DNA of 64,000 bases, taken from positions 250,951,963 through 251,015,962 of the forward strand of contig JBOZIK010000001.1 in assembly GCA_051453625.1 (NCBI GenBank), read 5' to 3'. This document shows positions 44,601 to 59,227 of the stretch, one piece after another. Position numbers and translations under genes: made by a program. Every line of letters begins with the position of its first letter. Position 1 is the stretch's first letter. The notes under the pieces are model-generated. The model had not been told where the DNA came from. It ran no database searches and saw only the letters and a program-made list of their open reading frames with translations. This DNA comes from Welwitschia mirabilis. Taxonomy: Eukaryota > Gnetophyta > Gnetopsida > Welwitschiales.

Positions 44601-47600
44601 ACCTTAAAAAACAAAAAAAAAAACTATGGTTTTATGAATTTGCATAGACCTTTTAACAATATAACATAATTACATATTAAACATACTTTTAATTTTTCAA
44701 TAATAGTTAATGTTTTTGTACAAAACTTTTTATGAAAGCACTTATAGTCTCATTTAACAATTTATTCTAAGAAGTTATTTCTATAGGAAGATTATCTTCC
44801 TTTTTAAAAATAATTTGCACTTTATGACTTAGGTTTGAGGCTTATTTGATTTTGCTTCATGAAATATTTCCTTAAACTCTTGAGTATTGTTAATAATTTT
44901 AAAGTCTCTTACTTTAAACTTGTTACTTGTTTAAGCTTGTAGGAAGAATGTAGATTCTTATGGTTTAGCTAGCTTATTATTTAGATTTTTTTCAATTATT
45001 CACTTTTATAAGAGACCAATTATTTTAGCTAATTTAATTTAGCTTACATTTCTTATAAATTATTCATGAGTTTTTCTCATTTCTTATTATCTTAACTTAT
45101 TATTTAATGATTCTTATTTAAGATTCATTTCAAAGAAATTATTTTGTAAATTTTTTTTAAATACAAATATTTTTTTCCAATACATCCTCTCTAATTATGT
45201 TAATATCTTCTCTTAGTCTTTCCACCTATAAAGTTCTAATTTTTTTTTGTTAACTAGAATACTAAGGTTGGAACATTACATACTTTAGAATATTTAACCT
45301 CTTCGTATGCTTTCCATCTACAAAATCCTACTGTTTTTCTTTCTTTCTTTCTTTTTTGTTTTACTTTTGCCAATTAAGAAGTAAAAGATCTAGGAGGAAG
45401 ATTGTAAACTATAAAATAGTTTCTAACTTTTTATTTTACTATCTCATCCTTAAGTTCAAATGCAATTTTATAAAAGTTCCTATTATCTTTAATATCCCTC
45501 ATATGTTCATTCTTTACTTCTATATCATATCTTCCTTTTATTTAAACTTAATAGAAAAGTAGGTGATTTTTTTATAAGGGAGATGAGGTTTTGGAATTAA
45601 TCTTATTTTATAATGTACATTTTGTTAATGTTATATTTATATCAATTTCATGTTTTATTATAAAAAATTTCTTTTTTTTTTTGGTATTATTTAATTGGAA
45701 AATCTTTGAACTTCATATAATGCATGAAAAAATATCCATGTCTTTATTCAAGCATAACTCATGTATTTTTTGGTTAGGAACAAGGCAACAAAGTAGNNNN
45801 NNNNNNAAGATTTGAAGTGTTACCATAGGTTGAGAGTGTTTTTAGCACCTCATGCACTTTGGATGCCAGTGCATGCCCTTGGTCTTTGGATTGAGCTTTT
45901 GTTGTTGATGTGTTTTTGACCAAAGAGTGCCCTCCTTTGAGAGGTAAGTTTTTCTATTATTTTTTTATTTTGAAATGAATTTCTTAAAAAAGGATAGGAA
46001 TTCAAAGCTTATATTTCTGATTTTAGAGGAGGGTTGCATAGTATCTAAGTTGAAATCCAAGTATATCATAAACGAAAACTTATCTTAGCTTGTCCTATTA
46101 CTAAAAATAAAATTTGATTGAACTAGGTTGTCTTAAAGTACTAGTTATAGTGGAGGGATAGATTTTATTTATTTTTCAATTAGAAGAAGGTAGAAATAGA
46201 ATTCTAGGGATGCTTATCGGTTTTTTCAAAGGAACTAAAGATAAATGAAACCAATCTTTAGAGGATAAGAATGAATTTTATGAAATGAACTCTAACTCAA
46301 ATGATTAAATTATCCAAATAGAGATAGATATCAAGATAAAAAAATTTAAAGCCTACAAGAGAATATAGCATTTCTAACAATTAAATGCTTATAGCTAATG
46401 ACTTTTCTATCAACTCTTTTAAGAACTACTAGGATTTAGTTAAGAATGATATTATTAACATGATTTTTTAGTTTTGGTGGAATAATAAAATTTCCAAAAA
46501 CCTAAATGATACTTATATTACTTTCATAACATTACTAACACTAAGCTAGCTCAAGGCTTTAAGTCAACTAGTCTTTTTACTATGACATGTAAGATCATCT
46601 CAAAATCTATGAAAAACAAAATATAGTTGGTGCTTGAACAAAGAAAAAAACTCCATTTTTAAAACAAGGAGATCACGCTTTGAGCCTTCACAAAAATAAA
46701 TGTGTACTTAAACATAATAATTCAAATCAAGTAAAAAAAAAGTATAAATAGTTTAAATTAAAGCATAAAGAAATCTTCTGGGTTAAATTGCATATACATG
46801 AAAGCACATGAGTTTTTAACTGATGGAAACTTAACATGAACTCATATGAAAATATTAATGTTATCTTATCAAACTATCACTTTACATGATAAAATAGCTA
46901 TTTCTATTTAGTGACATATAAGTAACTAAAACACATGGCTTATAATTATCTTGAAGAATATGTGTAAAAGCATAGTTTCATGAGATGTGAAAAGGAAAGT
47001 ATAATAAAGTAAAAAGAAAGAATCAATTATAACCTTTTACTATGATTATAAAGATCATTTATAACTTAAACAAAAATGTAAGATAGTTTAAGTAGGCAAA
47101 TCTACTGAGTCATTTTTATAAAGAAATAATTCTTCTTAAAAAGTTTATTACTTGAAATCATATAATATGGACATAAATGAGTAATTCAAACATCTCATTC
47201 CATTCTATACAAAATGTACAACAACTTAGGATCAAAATATGACACTTAAAAAATAAAAGTGTTCAAATAGACATAACAAATATTTTGACTCAATCAACAT
47301 TTTTGCTAAATTTCGACACATTTGATTTGAAAGATAAATCTTGACTTATAATGAAATGAATTATAAAATAAATTAATATCTAAATTAGGTTTCAAATCAA
47401 CAAGTAATTAATGAAAACTAAGATACTTGGTTAATTTCAAGTTATTTTGACCAAAAGAAAGAGAAAAAATGAAGAAGAAAAAGAAAAGATAGAGAGTAAA
47501 TTTAGAAAAATGGATTTAGAAATACTTAGAACCTTTAAAATACTTAGAATATGTCCTTAAAAAATTTTCTAAAATCAAACATTCAAGATCAAATAGAATT

Positions 47601-49489
47601 AACTGAAACCGAGAGAAACAGGTCATTTAGACAAAATCTACAAAACCTATACTCAACCTTATTTTAACAAAGAATATTAAGCACACTTAAATCTTGAGAA
47701 AAATGGATTGCATATTATAAAAGTAATCAATCACTACTATAATATAGTATCTTCTCTTTCTTAAAAAACATCAACAATGAGAAAGAAACTCACTATGCAA
47801 GGATAAAATAATTAAGATTTCATAGTTCAAAATAAATTTCTCAGTAAAAGTACAACTTTGACCATAAATGGCTACAAAAGGGGTTTTAGAGGTCAAATTT
47901 GGGTTGTAATGAATTGAGGATGAGAGTTTATAATTAACAAAATTTTAAAACAAGTGGAGTTTCTAAGAAATAGTTATGGTCAAAATAAGCAATGAAATTT
48001 ACTAGTCTACTTCGATTTTGAGAAAAGAAGAAAGAAGGGAAAATACACAATGCAAAAATGGATACTTTTGATTTTAAAACTAAGTAAATAACATATTTAA
48101 ACACTAAAATACTACTATTGGAAAGGAGAAAATAGAAACTTATCATCATTTTCTTAGGAAAAAAGGTGGAATCATGAGAAAATGTATTAGAAGAAATGAG
48201 AAGAATGGAGGAAAGAAGAGAGAAGACAGGAAAAAAACAAATGATTTATTTGAGATAAAGTGACCAACCACACAAAAATATAGTATTCCATGATAGGTAA
48301 TAAATGCATAACAATCCAGCTAGCACTAACTATGCAACTTACTATAAGAAGTCTATAGAATTAAAAGAAAAACATAATGAAAATACATAAATCAAGTAAA
48401 CAAAAGGATATAAACATAAGTGAAAATAACACTTATTGATTTCAAATTAAATATCAACAATTTCTATTATTCTTTAATCTAAATGTTTATAAGATTTGAT
48501 GCCTTTTTGTCCTCCTACAACATTCATTCATATGCACTTCACCACCCATATCATGTCCTCTGGATGAACAAGAATGGAAGAAATATTATAAAAAAATATA
48601 TGTAAGAGGATGAAAATGGACATGTATAACAGTAAGAGATGATAATGAAGAATATATAAGGCTTCCAAAGCTAATATAGAGAGAAGATCAACTTGAAAGT
48701 AAAGAAATAAAAAATAAATGTAGTAGAAAATATCTTTTCAATACTTTAAAATGGCTCAAATTCAACTTAAGAGCATTAAAATAGCATAAATTTGGTATAA
48801 TAATATTATCATATAAGTTTAGGCATTGAGGCAGGTCTTTATAGGTTGGGTCATTTTTGGCCCAAGAAGTTACCATAACCATCAAATTCCCACATGTGAT
48901 TCATGCTGAACTTACACAAACTGTCTTATGGCACTGTAATGCCATTTTACTCATAGAATTAGTATTATAGTGCCATAGGTAGTTTTAAAAATAACTATCT
49001 AAACTTAAAAAAAATAAATTGACTCAATTATATTACATCAAAACATCAAACTTGACTAAAAAAATGACTAGAAACATATAAATTATGGCTTTTTGAATGC
49101 AAATTTCTAAGGTATTGATGTTTTGTAAGGCTCTTATGTCATCCAATGCCATGCATCTAATGTCCTAATGAGTCAAAGTTGTTTCATTAGCAAGTGGATG
49201 AGATATAATGATGGAGAAAGGACTATGATCATTTGTAGAACTAATAGGTTAAAGTAGTCCTTCATTCTTAGCATTTTTACCCTTGATCTTAACCTTCTAA
49301 TCACAATCATCATGAATAGCCTCAAACTAGATCATAATGCATTGTTTTAAGCTTATTGAGTGTCTAAGATCCCTGTCACCTAAAAAGTATAAAAATACCT
49401 CTAAGTATAGTACTATAGTTTGACAAGAAATGTAAAATTATGACTATTAATACCTTATTTCATTAAAAATTCAAGTTTCATTATTGCTT
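44601..49489. other. AT-rich intergenic stretch, nothing recognised
   Basis: About 4.9 kb with no supported gene, RNA or element boundary. Short open stretches (45356-45562, 45591-45796, 47934-48149 and 48688-48885) have no family resemblance. A 10-N gap lies at 45797-45806. Confidence 0.5.
45797..45806. other. Assembly gap (10 N)
   Basis: Ten undetermined bases. Confidence 0.99.
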
Positions 49490-50760
49490 CAACAAATTAT
49501 TGGTCCAAAACATGGATATTTTATAAGATAAAGGCATATCATTTATGAAATAATTACTATGCATGAGATTTTTCATTTATTCATACATCAATGATATCGT
49601 CCTATTACTTTGAAAATAGACATTAGTAAAGCATTTGATACTATAGACCCATTTTGTATGGATGAGGTTTTAAAGTAGATTACCACTCTTGATCATTGAC
49701 AGTGAAAAATCTAGTAGTTTAATACAAGTAAGATTTTTTTAATTAATTTTGAATAAAAAAGTTTATAATTATTTTCCCCAATGAATAACCTTTAATAAGG
49801 TGATCCATTATTATATTTCCTTTTCATTATCGTTATGAAGGATTTGAACTTTTTAACCTATGATTGTAAGGAATGGAAATGAATTTAAGGATTCATTTCT
49901 ACATATGATTGTAGGGATTTTACCTACTTTCAATTTCTAGCTGAAATCATGATTTTATTAAAAGAACTACAAGGTATTATGGATACTTTTAAAAATTCTT
50001 CAGTTCTGATGGTTAACTTAGAAAAGATTATGCTAAAATTACATATTATAAGTTGGATACTATTTTTTACTAGGGGAATGAGGAAAGGTTGTTGGTCTAA
50101 TGTTATTGATAAGTTGGAATATCAATTTAATGGATGGAAGTATAAAAATCTAAGACAAGTCAAGTTCCTTTAGTTAATTAAAGAATGCATGAACTCTATT
50201 CCTTTTTAAATTATGTCCTATTTCAAATCTCCAAAAAGCTTGAACATAAATGTTTCTAGAGTCATGACCACTTAAAAAGGAAATACATTTCATGAGTTGG
50301 AAAGATTTGTGTAAATCTTATGATAAAGTGAATAGGGCTTAAGAAATATTAAAGGAATAAATATTTAATTGATGTTTAAGTTAGGAGGTCATATCATTAA
50401 TAACAATGACAAACAGTGGATCAAAAGTGTCAAAGACAAATACCTATACAGTCACATGAATCTCATATAATGTTTGATTATTATATAAGTGAGTGCATTT
50501 TGAAGAAATATATAAGATGTTAAAAATTAGATGATTTATTTTTATGATTTAGGTAATTAAAGTAGATTAGTAATGATGATAAAGAATGGCATAAAGTTAA
50601 AATGTCCTAAAAAAATTCCTTATTTTTACATAAGCTCGAACATGATAAATTACTTACCATTAATTATTTTATGCAAGGTCTAAATTATGTTATAATAATT
50701 CTTGTCCATATGGTTGTGGTATGACCAAAATAACCCATCATTTTTTACCATAGTACTTAC
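49490..50760 (+). mobile_element. L1-clade LINE fragment, plus strand
   Basis: RT and post-RT blocks of a plant L1 read on the plus strand. Outer limits are approximate, and neither endonuclease nor a poly(A) end is recognised. It is a decayed internal fragment. Confidence 0.65.
49560..50180 (+). pseudogene. L1 reverse transcriptase fragment
   Basis: LKIDISKAFDTIDP at 49610-49651 is the L1 block holding the first catalytic aspartate (KIDxxKAFD). Near 49790-49840 comes GDPLLYFLFIIVM, the GDPLSPYLF block. The open frame 49949-50173 has LLKELQGIMDTFKNSSVLMV and NLEKI, the block after the FADD site where elements read LxxFxxxSGLxxNxxKS. FADD itself is not visible. Stops are common. Confidence 0.7.
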
Positions 50761-50911
50761 ATGAATAACAAGTTTGAGTTAAGTTTTCAAACACCATTTA
50801 TTAACATCTTATGATGTGAAACAAAGAAAGATGGGGAGCAGGAGGGGAAGGAAGAGAAGACAGTGTGGGGGTTGGTGGGTAGGGGATGGGGGAGGGGCAT
50901 GAAAAAGAGAG

Positions 50912-50914
<3 letters not shown>

Positions 50915-50957
<43 letters not shown>

Positions 50958-51087
50958 NNNNNNNNNNNNNNNNNNNNNNNNNNNNNNNNNNNNNNNNNNN
51001 NNNNNNNNNNNNNNNNNNNNNNNNNNNNNNNNNNNNNNNNNNNNNNNNNNNNNNNNNGAGAGAGATAGAGAGAGAGAGAGAGAGAGA
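50915..51087 (+). repeat. (GA)n microsatellite with an internal gap
   Basis: GA repeats at 50915-50957 and 51058-51087 flank exactly 100 N. The gap size is probably a placeholder and the true array length is unknown. It is preceded by a G-rich stretch at 50832-50900. Confidence 0.95.
50958..51057. other. Assembly gap (100 N)
   Basis: Exactly 100 undetermined bases within a simple repeat, a conventional unknown-size gap. Confidence 0.99.
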
Positions 51088-54000
51088 ATTAATGAGATGT
51101 TTCTAGTTTGATAAAATATTATTCATGCTAATGGTAAGAGAGAGAAGGCCTATAACCTTATTTTTATTCCCATTATGTATCTACTTTTGTTATCTATAAA
51201 TCAACTCATTTTTAGATAAAGAAGAGTAGATATTAATTACATTTGAAACTTCTCCCTACATTTTTAGATGGAGTGGCCTATGTTCAAGTAGAAATTTTCA
51301 TGGGGTCTTATATTAACTTGAATGTTAAAGGGTAGATGTACTCTTTAAAAGTGATAAAGTCTTTGTTGTTTATTCAGGTCATTTCTTAGTTTTGTTTGTT
51401 TATGTTTTATCTTATAGCCCTAGTATTATAAATTTTATGGCTGTTAGGTTCAAGGACCACTGTAGAACCATTGATTAACATTGTTATTATAAAATAAAAA
51501 CCAAAACAAGGAAGAAAAAAGGGGAAAAAAGAACCTAAAAGAGTCTTCAATGAGATGTAGCAAACTACGTTACTTCATTTAGTTAATCTATGATTGACCT
51601 TTTTTAAAAGCTAAAAATTAAAAATAAGAATAGTAATCACAATATTATTCATAAAACATTAGTGGGTATAAATACCCATAGAAAGAAGAAATGTCCATGA
51701 ATAATATTTGTTAAAATTATAAGTGTTCGAGAACCCTTTATAAAATGCATTCTTAGAAAATAATTCTTCAAAATTTAAATCCATACATCATGGTAATCCA
51801 AGAAACTAAAGTCTCCTAGTGAAATTTCAAGAATAAGCAATAACATTTGTCTTTTTAACCTAATAAAAATAATTGATACTAGTTCTTTAAAAAAAAGTGT
51901 ATCAAATTTACTAACTTAAATAATAATAAAAGAACACAAACTCAGCATGAATAAAAAGCTAAATATTATAACAAATAAGATCTAAATACACTGACTAACT
52001 TTCTGTTAGTTTCTTACTAATGTAAAAGTATTTTAATAAATCATTAAATTTAAATAAACATGGAAAAAACAAGATTGTTTTATTATAAAACATATAATTA
52101 ATTATACTAAATAACAATTAATTATAAAAACTATTTATGCGTAGATCTAATTATAAAACATGAACCCTTAAACATTTTAGTAGATATTCAAAACCCTTAA
52201 TCTAGTCTGGTTCACAACCAAAATAGTAGATGTACTTAATGAAGAAACTAAAAAAATAATAATTATATTAAACATAAAATCTCTAGCTTGAAATTTCAGA
52301 AATTTTTCTAATCTTACACAATAATAGAGTTTGATTAAACATGGCATTTATAATTTCATCTCATTTTCTTAAATTTGTGTTTTCATTTCTACATTACATT
52401 TTAAGATAATCCATCTCTAAATACTAGTGATAGTTTACATCATAAGTTTTTTTTTAATAATACATTTATAATAAATGGTTTATTATTAGCCCATAATGTA
52501 TGCATTTCTTTTTAATGATTAATCATATATGATGGTTAGTATCATGATTTCCTTAATTCATTCTTTCTTGAAATTGTCTTATGATAATGGCACTTTTCTT
52601 TAGTGCATATATGTCCTTTTCATGAAGTATATATTATAACTTAAGCAAAATCTAAAAGTATTTTCTGATATCATTTACCAAATCATAATAATTATGAAAG
52701 ATAATCATAGGTAAATACATTTATTTCTATTCCATCATATACAAATTTTACCTTACACACTAAGATGAATCAATTGAATTTGATATTTTATAATTTAATC
52801 TTATTTTTTCAAAAAAATTATTAAGTTATACATTTTCCTAGTATTTGGAATACTCAAATAATTCTTGGTCTAAATTTCATCAACAATTAAATGTTTTCAT
52901 TATCCAACTAAAAATCAATACATATAGATATTGTATGATCTATCTGTTAGTCTAAAAAACCCTAGATAAGAGTTATTAATTATGCAAACTAAATATTAAA
53001 GCTCAATAGTAGAGATGTTCTCCCATAACTTCATTTTGGTTTTGAGTTTAATGATTTAAAAAGTATTTCAACCAACAAAAAGAAAATGAGATTGATGCAT
53101 ATTAAGGATTTATGTTTATAGCATAATAAGTTTTTTAAATTTTTACAAGAATCGTTATTTTTAATGAGTGGCTTTACATATATATTTTTATTTCACTTTT
53201 TAAATATAAACATTTATCTATTACTAACTAAACTTTTAAAATTTAGATAATTCTTTATTATAAAAGTAAACAAACACTTTAGTAGAACATGTTAATGTAT
53301 GTATCAATGAACAAATGTTGATCATATGTAATGTAAAAAAGGATGGATCTTTTATGCCATTTACAAGCTTAAAGATGTAGAGATACAATCCGAATAATTC
53401 AAAAAGTAATATCTTTTACTTTATGAATGCTAATCCATTCATTTTCATCTTCATAAATCTAGTTTTATACTTTTCTACCTTTCTAACTAGTTCCTCCATA
53501 ACCATGGACTCCCTTACTATTACACTTCTCATCTTTTAATTAGACATCCTTTATATTATATTTATTAGATTCAACTTAATTATTATGAAGAGAACAATTA
53601 AATAGATTTAGGATATACACAATCTTTTAAATATTTTTTGATCATTAAATACTAATACAACCTTTTAGTCTTAATCAATATTCAACATTAAGGATTATGG
53701 ATTATTTATATTGGAACAAGAAATGATAATACTATTTCAAAATTCAGTGTTCGTAGAATCTAAGGAATAACTCATTACATTGCATAAGAGAGTATAAACC
53801 TATGTAGTAAAGCATAAACTAGATTAGATGATTTTCTATCAGAGATTATAATCTCTGGGCAGGGATTAACCCTCTAATTTAAAGAACAAGTATAAATAAC
53901 ATTTACAGCTTTATTAGCAACTTGAACATGAACTTGTATAAGTATTTAGTAGTCAAAACAAATAGTACATGAAATATATTTTAGTTTAAATTTTAAATAT

Positions 54001-54229
54001 TATGATTTTAATAGCAAAGTTATTGACAGTAAATATATGGAAGTAAAGGTTTTTAATATCTCTTACAAGTAAATAGTTTCATAAGGTACATTAGCTTTTT
54101 AAGCATTTAGGATTATATGAAATGGAGAAATCAAATACTTATCAAGGAAGTCCGCTTCATCAAGTAGATGAGTATGAATAAATTGATAAATCCAATTCTT
54201 TAAAAATGTAAAGTGGTAAGAAATAAATT
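51088..54229. other. AT-rich intergenic stretch, nothing recognised
   Basis: No gene or element boundary supported. Part of it may belong to the upstream half of the copia element whose RT begins near 54230, but I cannot show this. Confidence 0.45.
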
Positions 54230-54673
54230 AGTATTCTAAAATAAGTACAAGGATGATGAAAGACTCAATAATTTTAAAGTGATATTCATTACCAGAAAAA
54301 AAAAAGGCTTAAAATCAAGGCAGTAAATCCATAAAAATTTTTCACCGATTAACAAGTGGATGAGTATTTAGATCCTAGTGGAATTGGTAGTATAGAAAAG
54401 ATAGAAGATGCATAATCTTAATGTCAAAGCTACATTCCTAAATGAAGATTTAAAAGAGGATATTAATATGAGATAATGTAAGAGGAAAAAATGTTTATAT
54501 TAAATAAGTCATTAGACAGTTTAAAGTAGTTATGGTATGATTGCTATACTAAGCTAAGGGATAGCTTCAAAAAAAAGATTTAAGAAGTGTAAGTATGAGG
54601 ATATGGACATGATGCTATTTATCAGACATAAAAATGATAACAACATATATCTTATTACATTATTATTGATATA
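54230..54673 (+). pseudogene. Copia reverse transcriptase fragment cut by E2
   Basis: NLNVKATFLNEDLKEDINM (54414-54470) is the copia RT block usually containing DVKTAFLNG; the aspartate of DVK reads Asn here. Downstream, broken frames give KKCLY near 54490 and end in NDNNIYLITLLLI, the text that leads into the YVDD catalytic box. E2 begins at 54674, exactly there. Upstream text near 54245-54290 (KYKDDERL) fits the preceding YKARLV region. Confidence 0.65.
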
Positions 54674-55087
54674 TGTCGTATCCCATATTTTGTAAGCCTT
54701 ATTTACTTAAATAATAAGTATGTTAAGCTTTTATTCAAATGAATAATTATCCTTGTTTAGGTTCCTTATCAAATAAGATGTTATTTTAAAATTAACCTTA
54801 GTTTGTAATCTTTATTACTTACCATGAAAATGATAAAAAATATGTTAAAAGGTTTTTATGAGAAAATCTATCTAAACATTAAAATTAGATAATCCCATTA
54901 TATCAGGAATTAAAATCACATGATAAAATAATTGTAAGTTTCAATAGGACATAATAATATATTTTGCATTTTTTTAACTCATTTAGATTCCTGGTAAATG
55001 TAAGAGGTGCACTATATTATGAATAAATATTTTCTTCCTTGTATTATGTGATTGATAGATTTTATGTATTTTGAAATAAATGAGCAT

Positions 55088-55213
55088 NNNNNNNNNNNNN
55101 NNNNNNNNNNNNNNNNNNNNNNNNNNNNNNNNNNNNNNNNNNNNNNNNNNNNNNNNNNNNNNNNNNNNNNNNNNNNNNNNNNNNNNNNNNNNNNNNNNNN
55201 NNNNNNNNNNNNN
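55088..55213. other. Assembly gap (126 N)
   Basis: Undetermined bases in the E2 5' LTR. The matching part of the E1 LTR is at about 20680-20850. Confidence 0.97.
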
Positions 55214-55500
55214 TTATCTCATTGTGTCATATGCCAATTTTGAGATTTTTGCATTTATTCTTTTGATGCATGCTTTGGATGAATTAAACCTATATATGAG
55301 CCTATGAAGTATTAAAAAGAGCTAGCATGAGAAAATGATTCATGTAATTAAACTTGGTAATTAAAGCAAGAATATTACTAACCCCTAGTTAGGTGCATGA
55401 GTCATAAATATGATTTTTTTTGTACTGCAATATTACTTATTACTCATCTCACTTATCAATGCTAAATCATTTAATCTTGAGCTATGTGCCTTTGTTTATC

Positions 55501-55508
55501 TATATATA
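55501..55508 (+). promoter_or_regulatory. E2 LTR TATA box
   Basis: tatatata followed by gagatcc, at the place matching the E1 TATA at 21244. About 830 bp from the LTR start. Confidence 0.55.
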
Positions 55509-56322
55509 GAGATCCTTTTCTGTGTTGTAAAAGCAGATACTTTTCTTTTGTTTCTTATAAGTGAATTTCTTCTTTTCTTTTTCTGTCTCTCTCTTTCTTT
55601 CATTCCCTTACTTATGGAGCTTGGAGTTTGAAAGCTTAGAGCTAAGGAGCTCTTAAGCTTGAATCTTTATCATCTTTAACTATCAAGGTCTTACTAATCT
55701 TTTTAAGCAAGCTCCTTACTCTTATTATCCATATGATCTCCTTTTTCTATTAGAATGATGTGATATCTTATTATGGAATTATTTATGGATCTTACGCAAT
55801 TATGTTATAAAATATTACCCCCTCCCATTGACACCTACAAAGATGTTATAGTGAGATATGAAGGGGAATCTTGTGCTTGGTAATGGTGGATTACTAATGA
55901 ATGATTGTGGCCAAGTGACCAGGGGGTTTACTATTTAAAAAAAAAAAAATTTGGGTACTCATGTTTATTTTATTATTATATTTATTTTTATCTATTATGC
56001 ATTATAACCATCTTATTAGGAGTAAAGTTTGATTCTCAAAATTCTCTTTAGGCTAGTACTCTTCTATGGAAAATCTCAAGGCTCATAGTAAATGTTTTTA
56101 GAAATTGATTTGATTTTTATTCTTATAATGATTCTTTTATTTTTACAATTGATTTCTCTTTCTATAATTAATTAGTTAGTATATCCATTATCTTGTTGCT
56201 CTGAGTTATTACTTAAGTAGTTGTAGAAAATTTATCATATTTTTTTAATGGTGAAATTAAATTTCTAGAATAGAGGCATAGGATAAAAACATCATATCTT
56301 ATTAATTAGTAGGCATCAATTA

Positions 56323-56339
56323 NNNNNNNNNNNNNNNNN
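56323..56339. other. Assembly gap (17 N)
   Basis: Undetermined bases in the E2 5' LTR. Confidence 0.99.
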
Positions 56340-58279
56340 CCTCTATGATTATGTCATAAACATGAAGATGTAAAAATAGTTATTTTTTAATGAGTAATTA
56401 TTTTAAAAAATTTATTTGTTAAAATACTTTAAAAAATCAAGGAAAAAAATAGTAAGAAAGTAATTTACCTTTCTATACCTATCTGTTAGCATATTTGCAA
56501 ACTTGAGTATCCTAAGTTGTAGGGAATTGAATAAGCTTTCCAAAAAATTTTGAATCCTTTAGAAACCTAAAGTATGTTTAAAGTTATTATCATTTTAATG
56601 TAGTGTGGTAGGACTATAATTTTAGAAAATTTGACATTTTTTAGCCTAAAGTGATAAAGTTAGAAATGATACTTTTATAATTCTAAGATAGTTTAAGTTA
56701 AATTCTGAGAAACCTATTATGTGTCTAGTTTCTGAAAAACTACTATAGTTTAATTTTTGCTTTGTAATTAATTGACTATTAATTTTTAACTATGATGTCT
56801 CCCTAAAGCTCAAAAATGTTATAATTAATGTCTAAAATTTTAAAAAAAAATATTACACAAAATTTTATAGGGAAATTGATTATATAAAATATGTTTCTAT
56901 TATTAGATTTAAGTTAAATTACCTATAAGTAGTATTTAATTGTATACATAACTCTTTCACCCTTTTTCCTTAGCTTACTTCGAGTGTGCATGCTTATAAA
57001 ATTTTTCATCTTAGTTGTTAAGTGACATAAGTAGTCTCTAGCTTATCACTTATTTTTTATTAGCTCATAATGTGGCTATATGAAGTCTTGATTAAATACC
57101 TATATCTTAACAATTATTCTTGAGTAATACTTTCTTCTATTTACTTTTTTTGCACTAATCTAGGGAGATTGTCATATGAGGATGGAAGAGTGTTTCTAAG
57201 ATTGGCATAGCTCAGGTATGTTTTAGTTTCTTTAAGTATATTATTTTATTATTTTTTATTTATTATTATTTAAAAAAAGAATATTTCCTCTATTTAGATA
57301 GAAGAGAAAAGAAAAGATTATTTTCTTTATCTAGATTTTTATTATTATAATCTTTGAAAAAAAAAATGTTCTTGTATGCTTGCTTTCTTTTTATGTTTAT
57401 TTCTATAAAATGAACCGAATGATGATTAAAATCATTATGACTAAGTAAATAATTCATTAAATATACACATTAGTTAGAATTATTTGCATGCATTTGTATG
57501 GTGTATTTATTAAACAAGACTAAATTAAGATAATTCTAATAATGTTCATCCTCATACTTGGATTTCATCACCAAGGTGGGTTGCATTATAGTTTTTTTAT
57601 AATACCATTTTGTAAGTGGATTTAATCATAACTCTCCTATCCTACCCATGTATAAACTTACTTTGACTTAATATCTTGAGCCCTTAGCATCGATGGATCA
57701 TTTTACACTATCTAGAGACATTTCAAGGAAGCAAGGGTCATTTATAAGCATGCATCCACCTCACATACCACCTGTCACTTGTATCAGAAGTATATTGAGG
57801 TGAAGTAAAAGCCTATGGAGTTGAGCCCAGCCATATTTAAATCTAAAATAGAACCAACTCATGTTTGGAGGGTGACCAAATATCAATTTGGAATGCCATT
57901 AATGGGAGTTTCAACCTCCTATTATATTGGTTAGGTATTATCCTTAAAATTTGTCTATGTATGTTAACAACAAGTTTACATCTCCTTAACTATTCATAAG
58001 ATATCTTTTATGTAATAAGAAACTAGGATGAAATGGAGGGCACAAAATTATAACATTGCTATTGTTTGTAAACTAAAATAACTTAGAAATTAATTATAGG
58101 TAAATATATAATATTAATATGATTTGTTTTTCTTAGAATATAGAAATTCTAATTAAGGAATAAGTAGAACTTGGTCTTAGGTTTTACTATGTCTATTAGG
58201 TAAAATATTAAAGAAGAAAGGAAGTGGAAAAAAAAAAGTAGTACTTAATTAGGATAAGATAAAAGAGGGCGTCACAAAT

Positions 58280-58297
58280 TGGCATCAAAACTAAGTT
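58280..58297 (+). other. E2 primer binding site (tRNA-iMet)
   Basis: tggcatcaaaactaagtt, three bases after the LTR. It differs from the initiator tRNA-Met complement only by transitions. Confidence 0.85.
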
Positions 58298-59227
58298 AAC
58301 TTAAATAATACTTATATTAAGTACTTATAAATCTATAAGAATATAAATCCAATTATAATTTTAATATCATTTTTCCTTAATAATTTTAAGGTTATTGGTA
58401 ACCATAAAAACCTTAATCCCTAATAGCTATAAAGTTGGTTATATCCCTAATAATCTTAAACCATGAGCAAAATCAATTATATCCTTGATGATACTAGATT
58501 TCAAAATAACTTTAACTCCTAAGTAAGCATGAATTTATTATAACTTCTAATACTCATGAATTCCATGATACCTATCATTTTCCTACTATTTAAACATATA
58601 CCAAATTACATTTATGTTATTTCTAATAATTTTGAATTCATCATCCTTTTTACTTTGTTTAGGGATCTAGAATTAGCATAATAACCATCTAGCAATTGGA
58701 ATTATAGTTAAGCTTATAAATACTTTAGATCTATCAAAAAGATACTCAACTCCTAGGATTATCTAGGTGCTAAGATTATGATTAGTGTAATCTTTATTAA
58801 AGACTCTATAACCTTGTAGCTACAAATGATAATCACTTAGAATAATTTCAATTATCTTAATAATTTAGAACAATGATCTCATATGATTCCTCAAACGGAC
58901 TAATCTTTTGCAAAACACACATATATAATACCTTTTAATTAGAAACCCTTCGAAATAATAAAGTGTCCAACCAAATTATTCATCCAAAATTATATGGTCA
59001 TATAGCTTTACTGTGAAAACCCATATTCAAAACTTGTAAACTTAATCTATTAAAAGGAAAGGAAGGGGATAAACTTGATTATGTACTTTAAGATATAAAT
59101 AAGGACTCATAATATCATAATGATAACCATGTCCATCCTAAGATTATGAAAGTATTTTTAGGTTTAACCTTTAATAAAATCTATTATATTTCCAAATATA
59201 ATATCATAAAAATTTCCCTTCTTTTAG
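58298..59227 (+). other. E2 untranslated leader
   Basis: AT-rich stretch between primer site and gag start. It matches the E1 leader at 14912-15580 in part (for example ataatcttaaa and ttcatgaattc-like phrases). No coding is seen. Confidence 0.6.

Larger units (their letters stand above)
54674..58276 (+). repeat. E2 chromovirus 5' LTR
   Basis: 3603 bp including two N runs. It starts tgtcgtatcccatattttg, matching the 3' LTR start at 63772 almost base for base for 230 bp, and ends in gtcaca before the primer site. The length suits Tekay/Del elements, which have long LTRs. Confidence 0.9.

Noticed and set aside
50863-51111. Arg-Glu repeat protein in the (GA)n tract
   Set aside because: Translation of a microsatellite across a placeholder gap.
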